A DNA stretch of 64,000 nt, taken from positions 1-64,000 of the forward strand of contig NZ_SDMQ01000004.1 in assembly GCF_004324755.1 (NCBI RefSeq), in the 5' to 3' direction. The notes under the pieces are model-generated. The model worked only from the letters and a program-made list of their open reading frames with translations, was not told the origin of the DNA and ran no database searches. Below are positions 25,491-36,696 of the stretch, one piece after another (position 1 is the stretch's first letter; every line of letters starts with the position of its first letter). The translations under genes and the position numbers were made by a program. Origin of the DNA: Propioniciclava sinopodophylli (GTDB lineage: Bacteria > Actinomycetota > Actinomycetes > Propionibacteriales > Propionibacteriaceae).

Positions 25491-26000
25491 ATGGACTTCC
25501 TTGTCGACCTCGGTGACGTGTGCGTCGCACGGGCCACGCGCGAGCACATCTCTGCGATCGAGCGGCTGCTGGCCGACGATCCCACCTCCCCTCAGCACGT
25601 CGCCACGACCAACCTGGTCAGCGACGACATGCTCGGCGAGGGCCCCCAGGGCGCCGACCTCGAGGAGGCGTTCGCCCGCATCGACGCCGACCCTAACCAG
25701 GACCTGTTCGTCGTCCTCGATGACGGTGACCGCGCCATCGGCACCATGCAGCTCTCGCTGCTGCCGACCATGGCGCGCGGCGGCGGCATCCGGGGCGTCG
25801 TCACCGGGGCCCGCATCCGGGCCGGCGCCGACAGCATCATCATCGCCCGCCGTGTGGTCGGCTGGCTGGCCGAGCACGCGCGCGAGCGCGGCGCGCGCGT
25901 CCTCATCATCATCACCGACAAGAACCGCGCGCACATCCACGGCTTCTACACCACGATGGGCTTCCGCCAGAGCCACGAGGGGCTCGTCCTGCCCCTGTGA
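25491..26000 (+). CDS. GNAT family N-acetyltransferase
   Basis: The 169-aa protein has the GNAT acetyl-CoA fold: VARATREHISAIERLL at the start, FVVLDDGDRAIGTMQLSLLP, the beta4 strand and pyrophosphate loop GARIRAGADSIIIARRVVGWL (a departure from the classic R/QxxGxG/A), and NRAHIHGFYTTMGFRQSHEG at the end. It acetylates an unknown amine or protein. Monocistronic; it ends twelve bases before the convergent aldo/keto reductase gene. Confidence 0.85.
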   Translation: MDFLVDLGDVCVARATREHISAIERLLADDPTSPQHVATTNLVSDDMLGEGPQGADLEEAFARIDADPNQDLFVVLDDGDRAIGTMQLSLLPTMARGGGIRGVVTGARIRAGADSIIIARRVVGWLAEHARERGARVLIIITDKNRAHIHGFYTTMGFRQSHEGLVLPL

Positions 26001-26011
26001 GGGCCCCGGTC

Positions 26012-28461
<2,450 letters not shown>

Positions 28462-28556
28462 TCACGTCCTCACGGTAAGCCGAGAACGCCGACGGGCGCA
28501 ACCCCCCGCGTGGGGTGTTGCCACCCCTTGCGTCGGGGTCCCTCCGCGCGGGCTGA

Positions 28557-28592
28557 GGGCCCTGAGGTGCGCGCGAAGCGAGCCTCGAAGGG
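28557..28592. repeat. Dispersed element CCTGAGGTGCGAGC family, copy 1
   Basis: The sequence CCTGAGGTGCGCGCGAAGCG followed by AGCCTCGAAGGG is an imperfect palindrome. Further copies are at 33902-33939, 49131-49168 (inverted) and 51572-51603. All are between genes. Confidence 0.75.
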
Positions 28593-28608
28593 CTGGCACC
28601 GCACAGAC

Positions 28609-28666
28609 GCACCCCGAAAGTGAATCTGCACCTGCTCCAGCGGGTGCGGATGCACTTTCGAGGTGC
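28609..28666. repeat. Imperfect 24-bp inverted repeat
   Basis: Arms 28609-28632 and 28643-28666 match at 21 of 24 positions (core CGAAAGTG / CACTTTCG) around a ten-base loop. The element lies between the RAT leader and the TetR promoter, possibly a terminator or a mobile palindrome. The rest of 28443-28753 holds no gene that I can recognise. Confidence 0.7.
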
Positions 28667-28753
28667 ATCGACGCGAAAGACCACCACCCCACGAACCGTT
28701 GGCGTCCGGCGACCCGACGTTGCGGGTGGTCTCGACAGGCTCGCCCAACCGGG

Positions 28754-28803
28754 TTGACGACGGCGCCATCCGGCGTACACTTCGAACTGACTGACGGTCA
28801 GTC
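28754..28803 (+). promoter_or_regulatory. Promoter and operator of the TetR-efflux operon
   Basis: TTGACG (28754-28759) and TACACT (28776-28781) are 16 bp apart. The palindrome GACTGAC-G-GTCAGTC at 28789-28803 covers the expected transcription start, typical of a TetR autorepressor site. Confidence 0.75.
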
Positions 28804-28817
28804 GGATGAGGTGGACC

Positions 28818-29564
28818 ATGGCACGCAGGGTTTCCAAGCGTCCCGACGTCCGGCGTGACGAGATGATGGACGCCGCGCTCCGGCTCTGCATCGACGTCGG
28901 CTACGAGCGCCTGTCCATCGACCAGGTGACGCAGGCGGTCGGGGTGGCGAAGGGCACGTTCTACTACCACTTCCCCTCCAGGACCGCCCTGCTGCTGGCG
29001 CTCGTCGACCGCTGGGTGGACGAGCTCTTCGAAGGACTCGAGGCACGGGCGCCCCACCTGGAGGGCACCGGAGCGGAGCGCTTCCGCCAGCTCATGCAGC
29101 TGTCGGCCCAGTGGAAGCTGGCCCGCGTCGACTCGGCGCTGGCGTCCATCCCGCTGCTCTACAAGCCGGAGAACCTCGAACTGCGCCACAGGCTCTTCGA
29201 CTCATGGACCGCCCGCATGCGCCACCTGTTCCTGCCGCTGGTCGAGATGGGGCACGACGACGGCAGCCTGGCCGTCGACGATCCGGGAGCGACGGTCGAC
29301 GTCGTGCTGGCGATGATGGTCGACGGGTCGGCCCGCCTGACCGACCGCGCGTTCGCCGCCGACACCGAGGACGAGTACCTCCAGCTCCTCACGACCGGCC
29401 TGCCCGCGCTGATGACCGCCACCGAGCGGGTGCTGGGCGCCGCGCCCGACACGTTCGCGATCCCCGGCGACTTCACCGAGACCTACCGCGCCATGCGCGG
29501 CCCCTTCCTCGCCGCCCTCGGCCGCGACCCGGCCGACTCACCCCACCCCACCCAGGAGGACTGA
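28818..29564 (+). CDS. TetR family transcriptional regulator
   Basis: The 248-aa protein has a TetR helix-turn-helix at residues about 12-58 (DEMMDAALRLCIDVGYERLS, VAKGTFYYHFPSRTALLLAL) and a larger ligand-binding domain. I chose ATG 28818 with the GAGGTGG ribosome site; ATG 28806 is also possible. The next gene starts one base after its stop, so it heads the export operon and probably represses it through the GACTGAC palindrome. The inducer is likely a transported compound. Confidence 0.9.
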   Translation: MARRVSKRPDVRRDEMMDAALRLCIDVGYERLSIDQVTQAVGVAKGTFYYHFPSRTALLLALVDRWVDELFEGLEARAPHLEGTGAERFRQLMQLSAQWKLARVDSALASIPLLYKPENLELRHRLFDSWTARMRHLFLPLVEMGHDDGSLAVDDPGATVDVVLAMMVDGSARLTDRAFAADTEDEYLQLLTTGLPALMTATERVLGAAPDTFAIPGDFTETYRAMRGPFLAALGRDPADSPHPTQED

Positions 29565-29565
29565 C

Positions 29566-30606
29566 ATGACCAGGCGTCGCGTCATCGCCATTGCGGTCGT
29601 CGCCGCGCTCGCCCTCGCCCTCGGCGGCGGCTGGTGGTACTCCAAGCAGGCCGCGCGCACGACGGTCGCCACGGCCACGGCGTCCACCCAGCCGCTTGTC
29701 GTCACGGTGAACGCCAAGGGGACCATCACCCCGGACGCCCAGGCGTCCGTCACCGCCCCCGTCGCCGGGACGCTGGGGTCCGTCGCCGTCACCGACGGGC
29801 AGTTTGTCGAGGCCGGGCAGGTGCTCGGCGCGATGGACGCAGCACCGCTCGACCGGGCCGTCGCGCAGGCCGAGGCACAGTACGCGGCCGCCCGCGCGAT
29901 GCCGACGGGATCCGACCGGTTGAACCGCTCCCGCGACGCGGCCACCCACGCCGCCCAGCTCGCCCTCGACCAGGCCCGCGCCGACCGGGAGCGCGCCGAG
30001 CTGACGGCCCCCGTGGCGGGCACGGTGCAGTTCACGTCGCTCTCGCTGGCGCCCGGCCTGCCGGCGCTCTTCACCACCGCGGCGGGCGTCGCTGTCACCG
30101 AGGGCATGACCCTGTTCTCCATCGTCGACCCGGCCTCGCTGCGCTTCGAAGCTCAGGTCGACGAGTCCGACATCGCGGGCGTCGCGGTGGACATGCCGGC
30201 CAGCGTCCACCTGGACGCCTTCGCCGGCACCGCGTTCACGGGCACCGTCGAGTCGGTGCGCCCGGTCGCGGTGACCACCTCGACCGGCGGCGTCGCGTTC
30301 CGCACCGTCATCCGCGTGGACCACGCCGGCAAGGCCCTGATGAACGGCATGACCGGCGACGCCGACATCGCCACCGCCGCGATCCCGGATGCCCTCGTGG
30401 TGCCCGTCCAGGCCGTCGTGGCGGACGGCTCGAAGCGCTACGTCTGGGTCGTCGACGGCGACACGGTTCGCCGCGCCGACGTCAGCGTGGGGCCGTCCAC
30501 CGACACGCTCACCCAGGTCACCGCAGGGTTGGACGCCGGCGTCCGGGTCGCCACGACCAACCTCTCCGACCTCACCGAGGGGGCGAGGGTCCATGCCACC
30601 CCCTGA
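29566..30606 (+). CDS. Periplasmic-adaptor-like (MacA/HlyD family) protein
   Basis: The 346-aa protein has one N-terminal membrane anchor (IAIAVVAALALALGGGWWYS), a biotinyl-lipoyl-like split domain (SVTAPVAGTLGSVAVTDGQF and AELTAPVAGTVQFTSL), a short helical hairpin between, and beta-barrel and membrane-proximal domains. In Gram-positive bacteria such MacA-like proteins work with MacB-type ABC transporters to export peptides or drugs. It lies between the TetR regulator and the ATPase, overlapping the latter by 14 bases. Confidence 0.9.
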   Translation: MTRRRVIAIAVVAALALALGGGWWYSKQAARTTVATATASTQPLVVTVNAKGTITPDAQASVTAPVAGTLGSVAVTDGQFVEAGQVLGAMDAAPLDRAVAQAEAQYAAARAMPTGSDRLNRSRDAATHAAQLALDQARADRERAELTAPVAGTVQFTSLSLAPGLPALFTTAAGVAVTEGMTLFSIVDPASLRFEAQVDESDIAGVAVDMPASVHLDAFAGTAFTGTVESVRPVAVTTSTGGVAFRTVIRVDHAGKALMNGMTGDADIATAAIPDALVVPVQAVVADGSKRYVWVVDGDTVRRADVSVGPSTDTLTQVTAGLDAGVRVATTNLSDLTEGARVHATP

Positions 30607-31345
30607 CACCATCGAGCGCCCCATCGTCGAGACCGTCGAACTCGTCAAGACCTACGGCATCGAGCCCAACCCCGTGCACGCGCTGGCGGGTGTCAGCCTG
30701 AGGGTGCGCCCGGGCCAGTTCGTCGCGGTGATGGGACCCTCGGGCTGCGGCAAGTCGACGCTGCTCAACCTCATCGGCGGCCTCGACACCCCCACTGCGG
30801 GGCGCGTCGCCATCGACGGCATCGACATCGCAAGCCTTCCCGACGACGACCTCACGACCCTGCGCCGGCGTCGGCTGGGCTTCGTGTTCCAGTTCTTCAA
30901 CCTCATCCCCGTGCTGGACGCCACGGAGAACGCCGCGCTCCCCCTCACCCTCGACGGGGCGCCGGACGCCGCGGCGCGCGCGCAGACGTGGCTGCGCCAG
31001 GTGGGCCTCGGTGACCGGCTCACCCACCGGCCCGACCAGCTCTCCGGTGGCCAGCAGCAGCGGGTCGCGGTGGCTCGCGCCCTGGCGACCGACCCGGCGC
31101 TGGTGCTGGCCGACGAGCCGACGGGCAACCTCGACTCGGCCTCGGGCACCGAGATCGCCGAGCTGCTCGCGACCGTGGCGTCCGAGTGGGGACGCGCGGT
31201 GCTGATGGTGACCCACGACCCGCGGATCGCGTCCTACGCCGACCGGCTCGTGCTGATGCGCGACGGCCGCATCGTCGACGACCTGGCCCTCGACGGGCGC
31301 CGCGAGGCCGCCCGCGACGCCATGGACCGCGCCGGGATGCTCTGA
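30593..31345 (+). CDS. ABC transporter ATP-binding protein (MacB/LolD type)
   Basis: The 250-aa ATPase has Walker [11 protein letters not shown]-loop [18 protein letters not shown], signature [15 protein letters not shown], Walker [17 protein letters not shown] and the H-loop VTHD. The [10 protein letters not shown]-like Q-loop is typical of the MacB/LolD group that pairs with FtsX-like permeases. It energises the exporter encoded with the adaptor and permease. Start ATG 30593 lies inside the adaptor gene. Confidence 0.93.
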   Translation: MPPPDTIERPIVETVELVKTYGIEPNPVHALAGVSLRVRPGQFVAVMGPSGCGKSTLLNLIGGLDTPTAGRVAIDGIDIASLPDDDLTTLRRRRLGFVFQFFNLIPVLDATENAALPLTLDGAPDAAARAQTWLRQVGLGDRLTHRPDQLSGGQQQRVAVARALATDPALVLADEPTGNLDSASGTEIAELLATVASEWGRAVLMVTHDPRIASYADRLVLMRDGRIVDDLALDGRREAARDAMDRAGML

Positions 31346-31351
31346 TCCGCC

Positions 31352-33901
31352 ATGACCCGCCGCACGCGCACCCCGTGGGCCACGTCGATCGACCTGGCCT
31401 GGCGCTACCTGCGCGGCCGCGGCCTGCGCTCGGCGCTCACCACGCTCGCGGTGGCTCTCGGCGTCATGCTCGTGTTCGGGCTCAACGGCATCTCCCCGGC
31501 CCTGATGGAGGCGTTCACCAAGTCGATGATGTCGGCGGCCGGGCGCATCGACGTCACGGTCGGCAGCGCGTTCCGCCAACCCATCGAGGTCGACGTGCTC
31601 GACACCGTGCTCCGCACGCCCGGCATTGCCGCGGCCTCCGGCGAGGTGCAACGGCCCGCCCCGCTCACCTCCCGCGCCGGATTGTCGGACGCCCCCGCCA
31701 TGATCAACGTCGTCGGCATCGACCCGGGCCCGGCCGCCCGGGTCCGCGACCTGCCCGTGGAACAGGGCCGCGCGCTGGCGTCCGGTGACGGCGACGTCGC
31801 CGTGCTGTCGTCCGACCTGGCCGAACGCCTCGCGGTGCGGGTCGGCGACGAACTGACACTGCCGAGCGCGTCCGGCACGACGCGGTTGACGATCGTCGGG
31901 CTGTTGTCGACCCCGACCGTGCCGGGCCAGGAGCAGCTGTACGTGCCGCTGGCGTCCGCGCAGCGCCTGTTCTCGCTGGGCGACCGGCTGACGGTGGTCG
32001 AGGCGTCGCTGGCCCCGGGAGCCGACCGCGCGACGGTCGAGGACGCCCTCCGCCGCCAGCTGGGTGACCGCTACACCGTGGGCGGGCTGAGCTCGAACGG
32101 GTCGTTGGTCGCGAGCATGGAGGTCGCCCAGTACGCGTTCACCCTGTTCGGGGTGTTCGCGCTGGCCACGGCGGGGTTCATCATCGCCAACTCCTTCCGG
32201 ACGGTGATCGCCGAGCGGCGCCGCGACATCGGCATGCTGCGCGCCATCGGGACGCCTCGGAGGGTGATCCGCCGGATGTTCCTGGCCGAGTCGCTCCTCC
32301 AGGGCGTGCTCGGCACCGCGCTCGGGCTGGTGCTGGGCTGGCTGCTCGCGGCCGGCGCGTTCGCCGCGATGCGCCCGATCGTGTCCCAGTACATGCGCAT
32401 GCAGATTGGCCCGCCCGTCTTCGAACCCTGGACGTGGGCGCTCGCCATCGGCCTCGGGCTGCTCGTCACGGTGCTCGCGGCGGTGCTGCCCGCGCGCACG
32501 GCGTCCCGCATCGCGCCGCTGGAGGCCATGCGCCCGCCGGTCGCCGAAGTGCACCAGGCGGTGGCCGGACGCCGTGCGCTGGGGGGGGCCGCGCTGGTCA
32601 TGGTGTCGGTGTTCCTGCTCGCCTCGCGCGTGCCGACCTGGATGGCGGTCGGGTCGGTGGTGTTCCTGGTCGCGATCGCGCTGGTCACCCCCGCGGTCGT
32701 GAACCCGCTGGCGTCCGCGTTCGGGTCGGTCGTCGAACTGCTGTTCGCCCGCGAGGGCGCGCTGGCCCGCTCGAACCTGCAGCGCAACCCGGCCCGCTCC
32801 GCGGCGACGGTGACGGCAGTGATGCTGGGCCTGGCCTCGATCGTGGCGATGCTGACGGTGGTGGCGTCCATCTTCAGCGGGTTCATGGGCTACATCGACC
32901 GCTCCATGGGCTCGGACTACCTGGTCATCCCCGGCTCGATCGTGCTGCAGGAGGGCAACGTCGCGGCCGGACCGCGGCTGGGCGCCGAACTGCGGGCCGT
33001 GCCCGGGGTGGCGTCCGTCGCGTCGCTGCGTGTGGCGAACGGCCGCCTCGACGGCCACGACGTGCAGGTGATCGGCATCGACCCGGTCGAGTACCCGAGG
33101 GTCGCCTCGCTGGAGTGGAACGGGTCATCGTCGGATGCGGCGTTCGGCCAGCTCGCTCAAGGCCGGTGGCTGATCGCCAACGGCATCTTCGCGTCGCAGG
33201 CGGGCCTGCGGACCGGCCAGGCCGTGACGCTGGAGACCCCGAACGAGCGCCGCACCTACGTGGTGGCCGCGGTCGGGAGCGACTACCTGAACGCCAAGCT
33301 GTCGACGATCTACGTCTCCCAGGACGTGCTGGCGCGCGACTTCGCGACCACCACCGACCTGATGTTCCTGCTCAACCTGGCCCCCGGCGCGGACGCCTCC
33401 GCCGCCGACCGCGCAGTGGCCAAGGTCGTGGACGACTACCCGGCGTTCACCCTGCACTCCACGCAGGAGTGGCGCGCCGAGCAACAGGCCACCTTCAACG
33501 GGACACTCGGCATCTTCTACGGCCTCATCGCCGTGCTGGCCCTGCCGTCGCTGCTCGCGCTGATGAACACGCTGGCCATCTCGGTGCTGGCGCGCACCCG
33601 CGAGATCGGCATGCTGCGGGCGGTGGGCGCCACCCGGCGCCAGATCCGCCGCATGGTCATGGCCGAGTCGATCCTGCTCACCCTGATCGGCATCGCCTTC
33701 GGCGTGGTTTCGGGGCTGTGGCTCGGCTACGCGCTGGTGGTGGCGATGTCGAACGTCGGCTGGGAGATGCCGTGGTCCTTCCCGTTCGACGGCGTGGTCG
33801 TCACCATCGCCGTCGGACTGGTCTTCGGCGTGCTGGCGTCGGTGGCGCCCGCCCGTTCGGCCGCTCGTCTCGACGTGGTGGACGCCCTCCACCACGAGTG
33901 A
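31352..33901 (+). CDS. ABC transporter permease, FtsX/MacB type
   Basis: The 849-aa membrane protein contains two FtsX permease units. Each has an extracellular MacB-core-like domain and a helix bundle; the repeated RRRDIGMLRAIGTPRRVIRRM and TREIGMLRAVGATRRQIRRM segments mark the cytoplasmic ends. It begins with the helix LRSALTTLAVALGVMLVFGL. It starts six bases after the ATPase gene and completes the TetR-MacA-MacB operon. Substrate could be an antimicrobial peptide, lipid or drug. Confidence 0.92.
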   Translation: MTRRTRTPWATSIDLAWRYLRGRGLRSALTTLAVALGVMLVFGLNGISPALMEAFTKSMMSAAGRIDVTVGSAFRQPIEVDVLDTVLRTPGIAAASGEVQRPAPLTSRAGLSDAPAMINVVGIDPGPAARVRDLPVEQGRALASGDGDVAVLSSDLAERLAVRVGDELTLPSASGTTRLTIVGLLSTPTVPGQEQLYVPLASAQRLFSLGDRLTVVEASLAPGADRATVEDALRRQLGDRYTVGGLSSNGSLVASMEVAQYAFTLFGVFALATAGFIIANSFRTVIAERRRDIGMLRAIGTPRRVIRRMFLAESLLQGVLGTALGLVLGWLLAAGAFAAMRPIVSQYMRMQIGPPVFEPWTWALAIGLGLLVTVLAAVLPARTASRIAPLEAMRPPVAEVHQAVAGRRALGGAALVMVSVFLLASRVPTWMAVGSVVFLVAIALVTPAVVNPLASAFGSVVELLFAREGALARSNLQRNPARSAATVTAVMLGLASIVAMLTVVASIFSGFMGYIDRSMGSDYLVIPGSIVLQEGNVAAGPRLGAELRAVPGVASVASLRVANGRLDGHDVQVIGIDPVEYPRVASLEWNGSSSDAAFGQLAQGRWLIANGIFASQAGLRTGQAVTLETPNERRTYVVAAVGSDYLNAKLSTIYVSQDVLARDFATTTDLMFLLNLAPGADASAADRAVAKVVDDYPAFTLHSTQEWRAEQQATFNGTLGIFYGLIAVLALPSLLALMNTLAISVLARTREIGMLRAVGATRRQIRRMVMAESILLTLIGIAFGVVSGLWLGYALVVAMSNVGWEMPWSFPFDGVVVTIAVGLVFGVLASVAPARSAARLDVVDALHHE

Positions 33902-33939
33902 GGCCCCTGAGGTGCGAGCGCCAGCGAGCCTGTAAGGCC
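33902..33939. repeat. Dispersed element CCTGAGGTGCGAGC family, copy 2
   Basis: GGCCCCTGAGGTGCGAGCG followed by CCAGCGAGCCTGTAAGGCC is a diverged copy between the convergent permease and cupin genes. Confidence 0.65.
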
Positions 33940-33948
33940 GCCCCGGCG

Positions 33949-34404
33949 TCAGCTGCCGGGCTGTACCGTCCAGGCCGGCGGCTCGTCGTTGCCCGACTCC
34001 TCGTCGGCCTCGGACTCGGCGAAGGTCTTGTGGATCTTGCCGGCCGCGTGGTGCGACGGGGCGTAGATCGCGTACAGCCGCATGGGCTTCTTGCCGGTGT
34101 TGATCACGTCGTGCCACGTGCCGGCGGGGACGAAGATGCACCAGCCGTCGGAAACCTCCTCCGTGAAGGTGACCTCCTCGGCGTTGGGGCCCATGCGGAC
34201 GTGCCCCTCGCCCGCGTCCAGGCGCAGGAACTGGTCGGTCTCGGGGTGCACCTCGAGACCGATCGACTGCCCCGGCTCGATGGACATCAGGGTCAGCTGC
34301 AGGTACTTGCCGGTCCACGCCACCTGGCGGTAGACCTCGTTCTCCCCCGTGGCCTTCTCGAGGTCGAACGAGTTGGGCTTGGGGCCGACGTCGGTGATCT
34401 TCAC
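33949..34404 (-). CDS. Cupin domain protein
   Basis: The 151-aa protein is a single-domain cupin: motif 1 SIGLEVHPETDQFLRLDAGE (His and Glu-type ligands) and motif 2 VPAGTWHDVINTGKKPMRLY with its His. It starts at GTG 34404 behind a GAAGGAG ribosome site. Small cupins bind metal and act as isomerases, oxygenases or sensors. The C-terminus (AIYAPSHHAAGKIHKTFAES) resembles a widespread group of mannose-6-phosphate-isomerase-like cupins. Function is open. Confidence 0.87.
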   Translation of the reverse strand: MKITDVGPKPNSFDLEKATGENEVYRQVAWTGKYLQLTLMSIEPGQSIGLEVHPETDQFLRLDAGEGHVRMGPNAEEVTFTEEVSDGWCIFVPAGTWHDVINTGKKPMRLYAIYAPSHHAAGKIHKTFAESEADEESGNDEPPAWTVQPGS

Positions 34405-34471
34405 TGTTGTTCTCCTTCGACGAGGTTCGCCCCCGACCCTAGCAACCGGCCCCCTCCGCGCCCATGGGTGT

Positions 34472-34548
34472 GCATTTCCATGGGGCGCTCCATTGCATCA
34501 GCGCGGCGTGTCGCCCCGATCCATCATGGACACGCCGCATGGAAATGC
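34472..34548. repeat. Nested inverted repeats upstream of the CtlX gene
   Basis: Outer arms GCATTTCCATG (34472-34482) and CATGGAAATGC (34538-34548) are perfect; inside them GGCGTGTC and GACACGCC form a second stem. The structure ends 13 bases before the GTG at 34562. It may be an RNA leader structure or a mobile palindrome. Confidence 0.6.
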
Positions 34549-34561
34549 CCACGATGGGGGC

Positions 34562-35485
34562 GTGCGTCACCAGATCCAGGCACCGTCGGCCGTCGTGATG
34601 GTCCGCCCCCACCACTTCACGCCCAACCCGGAGACGGCGGCGGACAACGCCTTCCAGCTTCCCCGCCCGGAGATCAGCGCCGACGCGTTCGAGGCGCGCG
34701 CGCTGCGCGAGGTGGACGCGGTCGCCCGCACGCTCATGGAGCACGGCGTCCGCGTGCACGTCTTCGACGACCTCGGACGCGATACGCCCGACTCGGTGTT
34801 CCCGAACAACTGGTTCTCCACGCACCACGGCGGCCGCATCGTCATGTACCCCATGGCCGCCCCGAGCCGGCGCGGCGAGCGGCGCGCGGACATCATCGAG
34901 CTGCTCAAGCGCGAGTACCGCGTGCAGGAGGTCGTTGACTACTCGGGGCTGGAGCCAGACGGGCTGTTCCTCGAGGGGACGGGCGCGATGATCCTCGACC
35001 ACCTCGAGCGGGTGGCCTACGTGGGGGCGTCGCAGCGCGCGGACCCGATCATCCTCGAACGGTTCTGCACCCACGTCGGCTACGAGCCCATGGTCTTCGC
35101 CAACCGCGACCCCGAGGGCCACGCGATCTATCACACGAACGTGATCATGAGCATCGGCACCGAGTTCGCCCTGCTCTGCACGGAGATCATGACGGACACC
35201 GCCCGCCGCGACGAGATCGTCGCCCGCCTGACCCACTCGGGACGCGATGTCATCGCCATCTCGTGGCAGCAGGTGACCGAGTTCGCCGGCAACGGGATGG
35301 AGCTGACCGGCACCTCGGGGAGGCTGTTCGCCTGCTCGGCACGCGCGGCGGCGTCCTACACGCCCGAGCAGCGCGCCCGCATCGAGGCATCAGCCACGAT
35401 CGTGCCGATCGACGTTCCCACGATCGAGCTCGCGGGCGGTTCGGTGCGCTGCATGCTGGCGGGGATCCACCTCTCGCGGCGCTGA
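34562..35485 (+). CDS. Arginine-deiminase-superfamily hydrolase, CtlX type
   Basis: The 307-aa protein matches the citrulline-utilisation hydrolase CtlX group of the guanidino-modifying superfamily: VMVRPHHFTPNPETAADNAF, PDSVFPNNWFSTHHGGRIVM, FLEGTGAMILDH, HTNVIMSIG with the catalytic His, and the C-terminal nucleophile Cys in GGSVRCMLAGIHL. It hydrolyses a guanidino or ureido compound. The start is taken as GTG 34562 behind GATGGGGG. The neighbouring hut genes suggest a shared amino-acid degradation role, but it is not part of their operon. Confidence 0.85.
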   Translation: MRHQIQAPSAVVMVRPHHFTPNPETAADNAFQLPRPEISADAFEARALREVDAVARTLMEHGVRVHVFDDLGRDTPDSVFPNNWFSTHHGGRIVMYPMAAPSRRGERRADIIELLKREYRVQEVVDYSGLEPDGLFLEGTGAMILDHLERVAYVGASQRADPIILERFCTHVGYEPMVFANRDPEGHAIYHTNVIMSIGTEFALLCTEIMTDTARRDEIVARLTHSGRDVIAISWQQVTEFAGNGMELTGTSGRLFACSARAAASYTPEQRARIEASATIVPIDVPTIELAGGSVRCMLAGIHLSRR

Positions 35486-35787
35486 CGTGGTAACCGAAGG
35501 TTCTTCTCGCGCCCCCGACCAAGACGTCCCTGCGTGCCGCGACCCTCGGCATCGCTGCCCTTGCGGCAGCCCCGTGCCGAGCTGACGCGTGTCGTAGCGC
35601 CATGTGGACCACACATGGTTGAGCCCGCGCCGCGTCACCCCTAGTCAGCGAGATACGCTCTAGGCGAGGCATCGTGGGTTGTGGTCGAGATGGCGCTACG
35701 CCGACGGCAACCCTCGACAGGGACCTCCTCGGGAGCACCCTCGAGCGACCCGACCACGAGGAGCCACAGGGGACGCCCCGAGGCCCG
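35486..35787. other. 302-bp gap without recognised gene
   Basis: No convincing reading frame is seen. It holds a hairpin at 35545-35581 (CTCGGCA and GCTGCC arms with an internal loop), which may end transcription of the CtlX gene, and an inverted repeat with arms 35593-35613 and 35680-35700 that match at 19 of 21 positions. The latter could be the ends of a tiny inserted element. Confidence 0.5.
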
Positions 35788-36696
35788 TTAGGCGCGCACG
35801 GCCAGGTCGATGAGCCGCGCCGCCGTGCGTGCGGTGCGTCCGTCGACGTCGAAGGACGGATTGAGCTCGGCGACCTCCAGCAGGCCGAGGGTGCCCGAGC
35901 CGACCACGGCCCGGACAACCGCCCGGACACAATCCAGCCCGATCCCGAACCCGGCCGGCGCGCTCACTCCGGGCGCAACGGACGCCGGCAGCGCGTCCAG
36001 GTCGAGCGTGAGGTGCACGCTGTCGACGCGGGCCACGAACTCCTCGGCGAAGGCACCCGCGGTGGCGGGCGTGCAGTCCTCGTCGAGCAGGACCTCGACG
36101 CCCAGCCGCTCGGCGGCGTCGAACAGCACCCGGGTGTTGTTGGCCCGAGAGATCCCGGCGACGGCGTAGGCGAGATCCCGGCCAGCGGACGCCTCATCGG
36201 CGGCCATCTGGGCGAAGGGCGTCCCGGACGTGGCGCGGTCGGACGCGCGCAGGTCGAAGTGGGCGTCCACGTTGAGGACGCCCCAGCCCGGGCGCCCGGC
36301 CCAACCGAGGTACGAGCCGTAGGCCACGGCGTGCCCACCGCCCAGCACGACGGGCAAGCCACCCGCATCGAGGATGGCGCCGACCACGGCGCCGAGGCGG
36401 GCCTGCCCGCCCTCCAGATCCGAGTCAACCACCACGTCGCCCGCGTCGAACACCGGACGGCCGGGATCGCCGAGCGAGGCCAACGCACCCCGCAGCGCAG
36501 CGGGACCGGCAGCAGCCCCGACTCGGCCCCCGTTGCGGCGGACACCCTCGTCGGAGGCGAACCCCACCATGACCACCCCTCCCGCCGGCAACGTCGAGCC
36601 CGGCACCCAACCCCGCACCACGGAGTGCCACCGGGCGTGCTCGGGCCCGGGGCCGTCGTCGCGCCCCGTCCACGGCACGAACAGACGGTCAGCCAC
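35788..36696 (-). CDS. hutG: Formimidoylglutamase (HutG)
   Basis: The 302-aa arginase-fold enzyme hydrolyses N-formimidoyl-L-glutamate to glutamate and formamide, the last step of histidine use. Manganese-ligand motifs are present: [21 protein letters not shown] and [16 protein letters not shown]. It starts at 36696, eight bases inside the end of hutI, and is the last gene of the hutU-hutI-hutG operon. The operon position separates it from agmatinase or arginase. Confidence 0.93.
   Translation of the reverse strand: MADRLFVPWTGRDDGPGPEHARWHSVVRGWVPGSTLPAGGVVMVGFASDEGVRRNGGRVGAAAGPAALRGALASLGDPGRPVFDAGDVVVDSDLEGGQARLGAVVGAILDAGGLPVVLGGGHAVAYGSYLGWAGRPGWGVLNVDAHFDLRASDRATSGTPFAQMAADEASAGRDLAYAVAGISRANNTRVLFDAAERLGVEVLLDEDCTPATAGAFAEEFVARVDSVHLTLDLDALPASVAPGVSAPAGFGIGLDCVRAVVRAVVGSGTLGLLEVAELNPSFDVDGRTARTAARLIDLAVRA

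Noticed and set aside
30572-33058. 828-codon minus-strand frame opposite the ABC transporter genes
   Set aside because: Antisense to MacB and FtsX-type genes with all motifs; no ribosome site or family match.
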